Source: Caldicoprobacter guelmensis (GTDB lineage: Bacteria > Bacillota > Clostridia > Caldicoprobacterales > Caldicoprobacteraceae). Taken from it: DNA of 64,000 bases. Every line of letters starts with the position of its first letter. Position 1 is the first letter of the stretch. Below, one piece after another: positions 35,636 through 44,441 of this stretch. The DNA lies in NCBI RefSeq assembly GCF_016908415.1, contig NZ_JAFBDW010000005.1, positions 186,001-250,000 of the forward strand, in the 5' to 3' direction. The notes under the pieces are model-generated. The model searched no databases and was not told the origin of the DNA. It was given only the letters and a program-made list of their open reading frames with translations. A program made the translations under genes and the position numbers.

Positions 35636-37153
35636 ATGCTGTACAAAAGCACTCGTGGAGGAAGTAGGAGTTTCTCTTCTATGGAGGTTATCAAACAGGG
35701 AATTGCTAGCGATGGAGGATTGTTTATACCAGATGAAATCCCGAGTTTATCCATGGATGATTTCAGAATATTGGTACAACGGGATTACCGTGAAAGGGCT
35801 GTGAAGATTCTTTCGTTGTTTTTGGACGATTATTCTCAAGAGGATTTGTCAAGGTGTGTGTATTCGGCTTATAACCTGGAGAAGTTCGATGTGGCTGATA
35901 TTACTCCGGTTAAAAGGCTTAACGATCAGCTTTATATTTTGGAGCTGTGGCATGGGCCAACTTGTGCATTTAAAGATATGGCTCTTCAGCTTCTTCCCCA
36001 TTTAATGGTTACGGCCGCAAGGCGGACCGGTGAGAAGGACGATATTGTGATTCTTGTAGCCACATCGGGTGATACCGGGAAGGCAGCGCTGGAAGGATTT
36101 AAAGATGTTGCTGGCACACATGTTGTGGTGTTTTACCCCAAGGAAGGCGTAAGCTCCATGCAGCAGCTCCAGATGATAACCCAGGAAGGTAGTAACGTCC
36201 ATGTAGTGGCTGTAGAGGGAAATTTTGACAGCGCACAGTCTGGCGTTAAGGCCATATTTGCCGATAAACAGTTGGAACAGAGGATGAGGCAAAGAGGGTA
36301 TCGCTTCTCGTCTGCCAACTCAATAAACTGGGGAAGATTGGTTCCACAGATTGTTTATTATGTGTCTGCATGGCTTGAATTGTTCAAGGATGGAGAGGTA
36401 TCAGAAGGTCAGCTCATTGATGTGGTTGTGCCCACCGGCAACTTTGGCAATATTCTGGCAGCCTATTACGCCAAAAGGATGGGGGTCCCTATACACCGCC
36501 TGATTTGCGCTTCCAATAGAAATAAGGTCCTTACTGATTTTATTAATACAGGCATATACGATCGCAGGAGAGAGTTTTATAAAACCATATCCCCTTCTAT
36601 GGATATTTTGATATCCAGCAACTTAGAAAGGCTGCTGTTTGAGCTTTCCGGGGGCGATCATCAAAGAGTAAAAACGTGGATGGTCAGTTTGCAGAATGAG
36701 GGCCAATACAGGATCGATGATGAAAGTTTGCACAGGCTCCAGGAAATTTTCTGGGGAGGATATGCCGATGATGCTCAGACCCTTGAGGCCATACGCCAGG
36801 CGTATCAGGAGTATGGCTATGTTTTGGACCCCCATACAGCGGTAGGTAAATGGGTTTATGATGAATACAAGAAGCAGACGGGCGATAATCACAAGGCAAT
36901 ATTGGCATCGACGGCTAGCCCCTTTAAGTTTCCGCGTGATGTCTTAAAGGCTATAGTGGGGCGGGGTGTGAAAGACCATAGTGACGAATTTGGGTTGCTG
37001 GACCTTTTAAGCCGTATATCAAAAATTAATGTTCCTCCAGCCTTATCTAGGTTGAGGGAGAAGGATATTAAACATACAATATCATGCAGCCCGGACCAAA
37101 TGAAAGATATAGTGGTTAAACTTTTCGGGCTTGACGAGAGGTGTAGAGCATGA
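35636..37153 (+). CDS. thrC: Threonine synthase
   Basis: 505 residues, the long form. Converts O-phosphohomoserine to threonine with PLP. The PLP lysine is in TCAFKDMALQLLPHL (about residue 112); ATSGDTGKAALEGF is the phosphate-binding loop; SANSINWGRLVPQIVYYV is diagnostic of this family. ATG 35636 has TAGGAGA five bases upstream; ATG 35630 lies in that site. Its TGA overlaps the ATG of the broken nadE (ATGA), so nadE was once its operon partner. The leader is too short for a T-box. Confidence 0.96.
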   Translation: MLYKSTRGGSRSFSSMEVIKQGIASDGGLFIPDEIPSLSMDDFRILVQRDYRERAVKILSLFLDDYSQEDLSRCVYSAYNLEKFDVADITPVKRLNDQLYILELWHGPTCAFKDMALQLLPHLMVTAARRTGEKDDIVILVATSGDTGKAALEGFKDVAGTHVVVFYPKEGVSSMQQLQMITQEGSNVHVVAVEGNFDSAQSGVKAIFADKQLEQRMRQRGYRFSSANSINWGRLVPQIVYYVSAWLELFKDGEVSEGQLIDVVVPTGNFGNILAAYYAKRMGVPIHRLICASNRNKVLTDFINTGIYDRRREFYKTISPSMDILISSNLERLLFELSGGDHQRVKTWMVSLQNEGQYRIDDESLHRLQEIFWGGYADDAQTLEAIRQAYQEYGYVLDPHTAVGKWVYDEYKKQTGDNHKAILASTASPFKFPRDVLKAIVGRGVKDHSDEFGLLDLLSRISKINVPPALSRLREKDIKHTISCSPDQMKDIVVKLFGLDERCRA

Positions 37154-37693
37154 GGATAGCTTTAGTTCAACTTAATTCTGTTGTGGGCGATTTAAAGGGA
37201 AATGCTTTGAAGGCCATAGAATTCATACAAAAGGCTAGGGATTTAAGGTGTGATTTGGTGGTGTTTCTCGCAGCAACAGGTCTGAGGCATCGGTAGGCTA
37301 TGCCACGATATATGGGGACATGTGTGGTGGTCTTGCACCCATTGCAGATATTCCTAAAACTGTAGTCTATGAGATATGCCAATATGTGAATCGTGACAGG
37401 GAAATCATTTCCCATAATACTTTGATTAAGCCGCCGCCGGCCGAACTGCGCCCCAATCAAAAGGACCAGGATTCTTTACCCCCATATGACATACTTGATG
37501 CGGTGCTTAGCATGTATATAGATGAAGGATTGTCGATTGATGAAATGGTGGATAGAGGGTATGATGTAGTATTTTGAATATGATAGAGCGTAGCGAATAT
37601 AAACGCCGACAAGCGCCAATGGTCATCCGTGTCTTCAGTCCCATAGAAAAATCTAGCAGAAATCCAATAGTTCACAGATATCGCTGGGAATGA
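37150..37693 (+). pseudogene. nadE: Decayed glutamine-dependent NAD+ synthetase (nadE) remnant
   Basis: The start MRIALVQLNSVVGDLKGNAL and the next ~20 residues to DLVVF match the N-terminus of the nitrilase (glutaminase) domain. The frame then jumps, near base 37265, to the C-terminal synthetase region in another frame: SNRSEASVGYATIYGDMCGG, then DIPKTVVYEICQYVNR and PPPAELRPNQKDQDSLPPYD. After the TGA at 37575 a third frame gives NMIERSEYKRRQAP and ends NPIVHRYRWE at 37693, the family C-terminus. So most of the ~540-640-residue protein, including both active sites, is deleted, with at least two frame changes. It cannot be functional. An assembly error is the main alternative. Confidence 0.9.
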
Positions 37694-37708
37694 CGTGGTG
37701 AGCATGTT

Positions 37709-38626
37709 ATGGAGATATATGATATGCGCTCCCCTGAATTATTTACTGAGGACCTTGTGCCATGCATCATGGGATATTATTATCGCAGTTTTAACAATCA
37801 GTATACTATGGCTCCGCATAGGCATAAACAGGTCGAAATAATGTATGTCGAGCAGGGTGAATGCAATGTTGAAGTGGAAGAACAGCGCCTGTTTATGCAA
37901 AAGGGAGAGTTTGTGTTTATAAACGGCGATGTACCCCATCGCCTTTTGGTTGAGGATGGTCATCCCTGCAAAATCCTCAACATCGAGTTTGTGTTTGTGC
38001 CAAACAAGGGGGAATTTTTTTCGTTTGGTGCCTTTTGTCGAAAAATATCCGATCCACCCATCTGTCTTTTTGAAGATACCTCTTATTATATTTTAAAAGA
38101 TACTGAGGAAATTTATTGGTTGCTTAAAAGAATGATAGTCGAACTGGATGGGAATCGTGGTGCAGCGCAGATTTCTACGAATCTGCTTTTTTGGCAGCTT
38201 ATGTTGCAGATTATAAGGATAGTAGAAGAACAGCGGCTAGGCAGCGCAGATCCGCAGATGGCTTATGTGAGGAGTGCTATTAAATTTATCCATAGGTCAT
38301 ATCACAAGGATATAAAGGTAGAGGACATCGCGAAGCATATAGGGCTCAACAGGAGCTATTTTCACAGGATATTTAGAGAATATACAGGGGTAACGCCGAT
38401 TGAATACCTTACGCGGTTAAGGATTAAGCGTGCAAAGGATTTGCTTATAAAGACAAACCTATCCATGAATGAAGTGGCACAAAATATAGGGATAAGCAGT
38501 CAGCAATACTTTACATATCTTTTCAAAAGAGAAACCGGTATGTCTCCAGCAAAGTTCAGGAAGCTTTTTGAGGTGGATTATTTTCAACGGAAAAAAGATA
38601 AGCTTGAAGAAACTGGATGCGAATAA
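37709..38626 (+). CDS. AraC-family transcriptional regulator
   Basis: 305 residues. N-terminal cupin sensor domain: MAPHRHKQVEIMYVEQGECNV and FVFINGDVPHRLL. The C-terminal AraC double HTH (about 195-295) has VEDIAKHIGLNRSYFHRIFREYTGVTPIEYL and MNEVAQNIGISSQQYFTYLFKRETGMSPAKFR. The start ATG 37709 follows GGTGAGC weakly. This architecture usually controls a sugar-use operon; the nearest target is the ABC importer at 40.2 kb, whose promoter region carries repeated CCACAT motifs. Confidence 0.9.
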   Translation: MEIYDMRSPELFTEDLVPCIMGYYYRSFNNQYTMAPHRHKQVEIMYVEQGECNVEVEEQRLFMQKGEFVFINGDVPHRLLVEDGHPCKILNIEFVFVPNKGEFFSFGAFCRKISDPPICLFEDTSYYILKDTEEIYWLLKRMIVELDGNRGAAQISTNLLFWQLMLQIIRIVEEQRLGSADPQMAYVRSAIKFIHRSYHKDIKVEDIAKHIGLNRSYFHRIFREYTGVTPIEYLTRLRIKRAKDLLIKTNLSMNEVAQNIGISSQQYFTYLFKRETGMSPAKFRKLFEVDYFQRKKDKLEETGCE

Positions 38627-38710
38627 GAATATTTGTCATGATTATAATCAAGGGGGTAGGAGTATAAAAGTCTATCGAGCTTTGATAAAAGTTTAAAGGA
38701 GGGATAGTAG

Positions 38711-39805
38711 TTGAACTCTAATCAGATTATGGTCATATATGGTAATGAACCACAAAAGATGATTCCACCATTATTGGATGCGGCAGGATTGCTGGATGAC
38801 CTAAAGAAGGATTTTGTGATAGGTATAAAACCCAACCTTGTGGTGGCTAAGGAATCCTCATCAGGTGCTACCACTGATCCTGAGCTGGTTGGGGCAGTGG
38901 TGGAGTATCTGAAGGTGCATGGCTTTAACAATCTGCTAATAATGGAAAGCTCCTGGGTAGGAGACAGTACAAAGCGGGCTTTTAAAGTATGTGGTTACGA
39001 AGAAATTTCTCGTAAGTTTGATGTTCCGCTTATAGACCTCAAGGATGACGCTTACAGCGAAGTCAGGGTGGATGATTTAACATTGAGGATATGCAGCAAA
39101 CCGCTTAAAGTGGATTATTTGATTAATATACCAGTGCTCAAAGCTCACTGTCAAACCAAGTTGACGTGTGCATTGAAAAATTTGAAAGGATGCATACCAG
39201 ATAGCGAAAAGAGGCGCTTTCATTCACTGGGGTTACACAAACCCATTGCCTACTTGAGTACTGTCCTGAAAACGCACTTGACCATTGTGGATGCCATAAT
39301 AGGGGATTTGACTTTTGAAGAAGGGGGTACGCCGGTTCAAATGAACCGGATTATAGCAGGTAAAGACCCTGTGTTGGTGGATGCATATGCCGCCCAGCTT
39401 ATAGGATATGAAAAGGATGATATACCTTATATTTCCTTAGCTGAAAGGCTGGGTGTGGGCTGCGCTGATGTGACAAAAGCTGAAGTTATAGAGCTGAATC
39501 AGGGAACCAACAGCGGCAAGAAGTTTGAGGCATCAAGGCAAGTTATGGCATTGGCTAAATATGTGGTGGAGAAGGACGCCTGTTCCGCTTGTTATGGAAG
39601 CCTTATCCACGCACTGGAAAGATTGAGGGAAAGAGGAAAGTTGAATGCTTTGAAGGCTAAGGTGTATATTGGCCAAGGGTTTAAAGGGCAGAAGATAGAG
39701 GGGATTGGCATAGGGTTGTGCGCTCGAGGATGTAGTATCAGTTTGCCAGGCTGTCCCCCAAAAGCCAGGGATATTGTGGAATTTCTTGAAAGGTTACTCA
39801 AATAA
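38711..39805 (+). CDS. DUF362 domain protein with C-terminal cysteine cluster
   Basis: 364 residues. The DUF362 part contains GIKPNLVVAKESSSGATTDPEL, LIMESSWVGDSTKRAF and PVLKAHCQTKLTCALKNLKGC. The C-terminal region has DACSACYGS and CARGCSISLPGCPPKARDI, a set of cysteines fit for one Fe-S cluster. TTG start 38711 follows AAAGGAGGG. It lies between the AraC gene and the ABC importer and is closed by an AT-rich hairpin. The family is common in anaerobes and linked to redox, but the reaction is unknown. Confidence 0.82.
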   Translation: MNSNQIMVIYGNEPQKMIPPLLDAAGLLDDLKKDFVIGIKPNLVVAKESSSGATTDPELVGAVVEYLKVHGFNNLLIMESSWVGDSTKRAFKVCGYEEISRKFDVPLIDLKDDAYSEVRVDDLTLRICSKPLKVDYLINIPVLKAHCQTKLTCALKNLKGCIPDSEKRRFHSLGLHKPIAYLSTVLKTHLTIVDAIIGDLTFEEGGTPVQMNRIIAGKDPVLVDAYAAQLIGYEKDDIPYISLAERLGVGCADVTKAEVIELNQGTNSGKKFEASRQVMALAKYVVEKDACSACYGSLIHALERLRERGKLNALKAKVYIGQGFKGQKIEGIGIGLCARGCSISLPGCPPKARDIVEFLERLLK

Positions 39806-39914
39806 GAAATTTTACGGAATTTTTCAGGGGGCATATCGAAAATTTAAGTGGGATTGTATTGGATGTCCCTTTATAATGAGTTAAAATAACATATAAAACA
39901 ACATAAAACCACAT

Positions 39915-39940
39915 AAAACCACATTATTGAATGTGGTTTT
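39915..39940 (+). terminator. AT-rich terminator-like hairpin after the DUF362 gene
   Basis: AAAACCACATT (39915-39925) pairs perfectly with AATGTGGTTTT (39930-39940), 11 bp with a 4-base loop, ending in T4. The left arm belongs to two tandem copies of ACATAAAACC (39901-39920). Confidence 0.65.
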
Positions 39941-40008
39941 AGATGTTTAATTTATAATACCACAAAATAATGCAAAATAACACAAGAATGTAATGTAAAT
40001 TACTGATT

Positions 40009-40028
40009 TATGACCAAAATCGGTCATA
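40009..40028. promoter_or_regulatory. Candidate operator TATGACC-N6-GGTCATA
   Basis: A perfect 7+6+7 inverted repeat just upstream of the possible importer promoter. Confidence 0.5.
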
Positions 40029-40094
40029 TTGTGCTTTTGTTATACTTGAATTTTGCTACAAAATCCAATAATATAAAAACAGAACCACATAAAT

Positions 40095-40124
40095 CCCACA
40101 TATACATACCTCAAAACATGTGGG
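40095..40124. promoter_or_regulatory. Candidate operator or leader hairpin CCCACAT-N16-ATGTGGG
   Basis: A perfect 7-bp inverted repeat with a 16-base centre, ending 16 bases before the importer's ribosome binding site. It could act as DNA or as RNA. Confidence 0.45.
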
Positions 40125-40157
40125 ATAATAAAAATTTTAGGGAGGGATTAAAGTATT

Positions 40158-41528
40158 ATGTTCAAAAATAAGGCTATAGGACTATTAATGGTATTGTTGT
40201 TATGTTTGGGTTTGATACTGACTTCATGCACAGGTTCAAAGACGCAGCAGCCAACACAGCAACAGGAGAAGGAACAAAGCACGGGAGAACAAGCTAAAGA
40301 AGAACAACCTAAGACGGAGACTCCAAAGGAAAAAGTCACAATTGAATTTTGGTCTTTCTGGGGTTCGGTGACTCGTCGTCCTATCATTGAAAAGATTATA
40401 AGTGATTTTAATGGATCGCAAGACAGGATTCAAGTGAAGTACACGTTTGTTCCATGGGGAGATATTTGGACCAAGAATTTAGCTGCCATTGCAGCAGGTA
40501 ACCCGCCAGATGTAATAATAAATGATATTAATACTGTTGCACATAGGGCAAATCAAAAGCAAAATACAAATTTAGCTCCGTACCTAGCGAAAGAAAAAGA
40601 AAATATTAAGGATCGTTTCTTCCCGCAGTTGTGGGAGGCAACGTTGTTCAATGGTGAGCCTTATGCACTTCCGTTTAATACCGATACCAGGCTGCTTTTC
40701 TGGAATAAAGATCATTTTGCACAGGTAGGTCTTGACCCAGAGAAACCCCCAAAAACATGGGCAGAATTAGAGGAATATGCTAAGAAGCTGGATGTGATTG
40801 AAAATGGTAAATATAAAAGAATTGGATTCTATCCATTGTGGGGAGCGGGGGTAGACCTTTGGTTGCTGAACAGCGATGGTAAAAATTTCGTAGACAAAGA
40901 AGGTAATGTCTATATTAATACTCCCGAAAAGGTGAAGGCTTTAGAGTGGTTAGTCAGTTGGAAGAATCGCCTGGGCGAGAAAAATGTTAATGAATTCCAG
41001 GCACAGTTTGGTAGCCAGCAAGCTGATCCGTTTATATCAGGAAAGGTATCCATGATAATCCAGAATATGAATTTCTATACTCAGCTTAGAGATTATGGTA
41101 AAAATGTGAAGTATGGAGTGACTGAGCTGCCTGCAATGCAAGAAGGATCTGGGCACTGGAGCTGGGGTGGCGGCTTTGTGGTTGAGATACCATACGGTGC
41201 AAAACATCCTGATGAGGCATACGAGTTTATGAAATACCTGACAGATGTGGATGCACAGAGTTACTGGGCTAAGTGGTGCCTTGACATGGTTGCGAACAAG
41301 GAAGCTGCAAATACTCCTGAGTTACAAGAAATACCTGTTTACAAAGTTGCAGTTGAAAACATGAAACAAACGCTGATTACACCTGTACCACTGTTTGCAC
41401 CGGATTATATGGGCAACCTAGTACAACCGCAATTTGATGCGGCTATGTTGGGTAAGGTAAGTCCTCAAGACGCTCTCGCAAAAGCACAAAAAGACGTTGA
41501 AGACTTGATAAAGAGCAACAAGAAATAA
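40158..41528 (+). CDS. ABC sugar transporter, substrate-binding lipoprotein
   Basis: 456 residues, family 1 extracellular solute-binding protein. The signal MFKNKAIGLLMVLLLCLGL ends in a lipobox LTSC, then a Gln/Glu-rich linker. The mature domain has VTIEFWSFWGS, GNPPDVIINDINTVAHRA, and GHWSWGGGFVVEIPYGAKHPDEAYEFMKYL, typical of oligosaccharide binders. The start follows GGGAGGG. It is followed by a strong hairpin and two permease genes; no ATPase gene is present. Confidence 0.92.
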   Translation: MFKNKAIGLLMVLLLCLGLILTSCTGSKTQQPTQQQEKEQSTGEQAKEEQPKTETPKEKVTIEFWSFWGSVTRRPIIEKIISDFNGSQDRIQVKYTFVPWGDIWTKNLAAIAAGNPPDVIINDINTVAHRANQKQNTNLAPYLAKEKENIKDRFFPQLWEATLFNGEPYALPFNTDTRLLFWNKDHFAQVGLDPEKPPKTWAELEEYAKKLDVIENGKYKRIGFYPLWGAGVDLWLLNSDGKNFVDKEGNVYINTPEKVKALEWLVSWKNRLGEKNVNEFQAQFGSQQADPFISGKVSMIIQNMNFYTQLRDYGKNVKYGVTELPAMQEGSGHWSWGGGFVVEIPYGAKHPDEAYEFMKYLTDVDAQSYWAKWCLDMVANKEAANTPELQEIPVYKVAVENMKQTLITPVPLFAPDYMGNLVQPQFDAAMLGKVSPQDALAKAQKDVEDLIKSNKK

Positions 41529-41535
41529 TTGGTTC

Positions 41536-41568
41536 AAAAGTGGAGCAGCTTTGTGCTGCTCCACTTTT
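41536..41568 (+). terminator. Intercistronic hairpin between binding protein and permeases
   Basis: A 14-bp perfect stem, left arm 41536-41549, right arm 41555-41568, with T5 at its end. It probably stops or slows most transcripts so the binding protein is made in excess of the permeases. Confidence 0.85.
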
Positions 41569-41594
41569 TGAGAAAAAGAGGGGGAGGGGAGGCT

Positions 41595-42509
41595 TTGAAA
41601 GGTAGGCACTTGAGTATAAGGCAAAAAGAAGAAATAATGGGGTATGTTTTTATTTTGCCTTGGATCATAGGTTTTATTTCATTTGTATTGGGTCCTTTAT
41701 TGTTTTCTTTATATGGTAGTTTTACGAATTATAATATTACTTCACGCATGGAATTTGTAGGTTTTGATAATTATATTAGGATGTTTACGCGGGACCCATT
41801 GTTTTGGAAGTCGCTTTATAATACAGCATATTATGTTGTATTTATGGTACCTCTTACTACAGTTGGAGCTATAGTACTTTCCGTTTTGCTTAATCAAAAG
41901 GTACCGTGTACTAGAGTTTATAGAACCATTTACTATATGCCATCGGTGCTGTCAGGTGTAGCCGTGTATATGCTCTGGATGCAGCTTTTAAATCCTCAAA
42001 GTGGGTTAGTAAATACGGCTTTACGGTTGATAGGGATAGAAGGTCCTGCATGGTTGTTTGATCCTGCGTGGACAAAGCCGGCAATTATATTTATGAAGAT
42101 GTGGAGCGTAGGAGGCGGAATGTTGCTTTATCTTGCCAATCTGCAGAGCATCCCAACGCAACTGTATGAGTCTGCAGAGCTTGACGGTGCCAATGCATGG
42201 CACAGATTCCGTTTTATTACTTTGCCTATGATTACGCCTGTAATTTTCTTTGATGTGGTAACCAGCCTTATAGGTGGTTTCCAAATCTTTCAGGAAGGAT
42301 ACGTTATGTCGCAAAACGGTGACGGTGGACCAATGCATTCATTGCTATTTTACAACCTTCACATGTGGAACAAGGCCTTTGAGGTATTTGATATGGGATA
42401 TGCTATGGGAATGGCGTGGATACTGTTTATTATCGTTATGATTCTTACAGCATTGAACATGAAGTTTTCCAAGCACTGGGTCTATTATGAAGGAGGCGAT
42501 GGCAGATGA
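41595..42509 (+). CDS. ABC sugar transporter permease (MalF-like)
   Basis: About 304 residues with six predicted membrane helices. The inner-membrane EAA loop is ESAELDGANAWHRFRFITLPMI (near residues 195-215), which docks the ATPase. The start is probably TTG 41595 after GGGGAGGGGAGG; the longer frame to 41529 runs through the hairpin and is excluded. It overlaps the next permease gene by ATGA. Confidence 0.9.
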   Translation: MKGRHLSIRQKEEIMGYVFILPWIIGFISFVLGPLLFSLYGSFTNYNITSRMEFVGFDNYIRMFTRDPLFWKSLYNTAYYVVFMVPLTTVGAIVLSVLLNQKVPCTRVYRTIYYMPSVLSGVAVYMLWMQLLNPQSGLVNTALRLIGIEGPAWLFDPAWTKPAIIFMKMWSVGGGMLLYLANLQSIPTQLYESAELDGANAWHRFRFITLPMITPVIFFDVVTSLIGGFQIFQEGYVMSQNGDGGPMHSLLFYNLHMWNKAFEVFDMGYAMGMAWILFIIVMILTALNMKFSKHWVYYEGGDGR

Positions 42510-43363
42510 GCAAAAGGTATTATGCCAGTCGCCGTGCTCAACAGCTTAGAGCCAAGGTGATAGTCAGCATAATACTGTTTTCAGGCAGCATAATCTTAAT
42601 TATGCCTCTATGGTGGATGATCTCCACTTCTCTTAAATCCATGGAGGAGATCATGCAATATCCCCCCACTTTTTATCCTCATAAGGTTTACTGGAGAAAC
42701 TACGTGGAGGCGTGGAATGCAGCGCCCTTTACTAGATATACTTTTAATACGCTGATCATTTGCTTTTTTAGTGTAGTGGGAAGCGTGCTTTCTAATTCGT
42801 TTGTTGGTTATGGCTTTGCTAAAATACGCTTTAGGGGCAGAGAAACCCTTATGAATGTTGTTCTTTCTACCATGATAATACCCGGATTTGTCACATTGAT
42901 ACCGACTTATGTTCTGTTTTCAAAGTTAGGTTGGGTAAATACTTATCTGCCTCTTACTGTGCCGAGCTTTTTTGGTAGCACGTTCTTTATATTTATGTTT
43001 CGCCAGTTTTATATGACTATACCTAATGAGCTGGTAGAAGCAGCCATGATAGACGGTGCCAATCACTTTTATATATGGTTTAAACTGATGTTGCCTTTAG
43101 TAAAACCAGTATTGGCGACTGTAGCCATATTCTCCTTCAACGGTGCATGGAATGACCTGTTAGGACCATTGCTTTATATAAATGATGAAATGAAGTACAC
43201 TTTACAGATAGGCCTTCAAAATTTCCGAGGATTGGTACAGACACAATGGCATTATCTTATGGCTGCATCCACCTTGGTATTGTTGCCTGTGTTGATACTG
43301 TTTTTCGCATTCCAGCGTTATTTCATAGAGGGCATGAATTTGACTGCTGGTACGAAAGGTTAA
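42506..43363 (+). CDS. ABC sugar transporter permease (MalG-like)
   Basis: 285 residues, six helices. The EAA loop is EAAMIDGANHFYIWFKLMLPLVKP. The MalG-type C-terminus is FAFQRYFIEGMNLTAGTKG. Coupled by ATGA to the first permease, with GGAGGCGATGG upstream. It completes the membrane part of the importer; the ATPase must come from elsewhere. Confidence 0.92.
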   Translation: MSKRYYASRRAQQLRAKVIVSIILFSGSIILIMPLWWMISTSLKSMEEIMQYPPTFYPHKVYWRNYVEAWNAAPFTRYTFNTLIICFFSVVGSVLSNSFVGYGFAKIRFRGRETLMNVVLSTMIIPGFVTLIPTYVLFSKLGWVNTYLPLTVPSFFGSTFFIFMFRQFYMTIPNELVEAAMIDGANHFYIWFKLMLPLVKPVLATVAIFSFNGAWNDLLGPLLYINDEMKYTLQIGLQNFRGLVQTQWHYLMAASTLVLLPVLILFFAFQRYFIEGMNLTAGTKG

Positions 43364-43385
43364 GCTTGAAGATATAGAGTGAAAA

Positions 43386-43444
43386 ACGTGGTTGCCCGGA
43401 TTCTCAGTCAATGTATATTAGGTAGGATAAGGTGGCAGCCACGT
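43386..43444 (+). terminator. Long-loop hairpin after the importer genes
   Basis: ACGTGGTTGCC pairs with GGCAGCCACGT (one G-U) over a 37-base loop; T-rich sequence GTTTTTTATG follows. It may be a terminator or a leader structure for the aldolase gene. Confidence 0.45.
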
Positions 43445-43509
43445 CGTTTATGTTTTTTATGTGATAACCGTGGAAGTATACTTAAAATGCGAAATGAGGT
43501 GAAAAGAAG

Positions 43510-44427
43510 TTGAATCCAGCAACGATATGTGGCAATGTCCTGACACTGTCGGAAATACTGCGCTACACACGAGAAAAAGGTTATGCTGTTGGTGCGTTTT
43601 CACCCAGATATACGGCCATGATTCGTCCTATATTAAGGGCAGGCCAGAAATTAGCTTCTCCTTTGATAGTACAGATATCTCAGAAGGAATTGAAGAAATA
43701 TAATGTAGACATATATAAATTTGCACAAGAATTTTATACTGTGATATTAGAAGAAAATGTTAGGGTACCAGTTACTCTTCATCTTGACCACACCAAAGAC
43801 TTTGATGTTATAAAGCAGGCTATAGAAGCTAATTTTACTTCTGTGATGATAGACGCTTCAGACAAGTCCTTAGCCGATAACATAGCTATAACCAAGAAGG
43901 TAGTAGAATATGCTCATGAAAGAGGGGTCTCGGTAGAAGCTGAGCTTGGGAGAATCGGGACGACAGATTTTGTTGAGACCAACTTTGACGAACAGTTATA
44001 CACAGACCCGCAGGAAGCAGCTATATTTGTCGAAGAAACCGGAGTGGATGCCCTTGCTGTTGCTGTAGGTACAGCTCATGGTCCGTATGTCGATAGAAAG
44101 CCCAAAATTGACTATCAGAGACTCTTTGAGATTAAGGTTGCAGTATCTGTGCCATTGGTGTTACATGGTGCATCAGGGATACCTTCTGAAATGATCAGAA
44201 AGGCCATATCCCAAGGTGGTGTATCTAAGATCAACTTTGCTACTGACCTAGAAGCGGCATTGCTTGCTGCATTGGGATATACAGCTCCTCTTACTGATGA
44301 AAAGATAAGGGAATTAGAGGTTAATGAGTTACAAAAGGGCGCTGAAGCTGTGGAAAGGGTAGTAGAATGCAAGATTGCGGAGTTTTTAGGCAGCCAAAAT
44401 CATGCTTTTGATTTTGTAATAATATAA
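43510..44427 (+). CDS. Class II aldolase (ketose-bisphosphate aldolase family)
   Basis: 305 residues, zinc-dependent aldolase barrel related to FbaA, GatY/KbaY and IolJ. The metal and catalytic motif HLDHTKDFD (near residue 97), EAELGRIGT, AVAVGTAHGPY and VLHGASGIP are present, with KINFATDLE. TTG start at 43510 after GAGGTGAAAAG. The following DUF1537 kinase and DeoR regulator suggest it cleaves a phosphorylated keto-sugar or keto-acid made by that kinase rather than serving glycolysis. Confidence 0.88.
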   Translation: MNPATICGNVLTLSEILRYTREKGYAVGAFSPRYTAMIRPILRAGQKLASPLIVQISQKELKKYNVDIYKFAQEFYTVILEENVRVPVTLHLDHTKDFDVIKQAIEANFTSVMIDASDKSLADNIAITKKVVEYAHERGVSVEAELGRIGTTDFVETNFDEQLYTDPQEAAIFVEETGVDALAVAVGTAHGPYVDRKPKIDYQRLFEIKVAVSVPLVLHGASGIPSEMIRKAISQGGVSKINFATDLEAALLAALGYTAPLTDEKIRELEVNELQKGAEAVERVVECKIAEFLGSQNHAFDFVII

Positions 44428-44441
44428 GGGTGGCGGTTACT

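Larger units (their letters stand above)
39806..40157 (+). promoter_or_regulatory. Regulatory region of the ABC importer (352 bp)
   Basis: Six copies of CCACAT or its complement occur (39909, 39919, 39931, 40085, 40096, 40118). Palindromes are listed separately. A weak promoter can be drawn as TTGAAT (40046-40051), 17 bases, TAATAT (40069-40074). No gene. Confidence 0.5.

Noticed and set aside
39901..39940. CRISPR-like repeat
   Set aside because: Only two tandem 10-base copies plus one hairpin; no spacers of even length and no cas genes.
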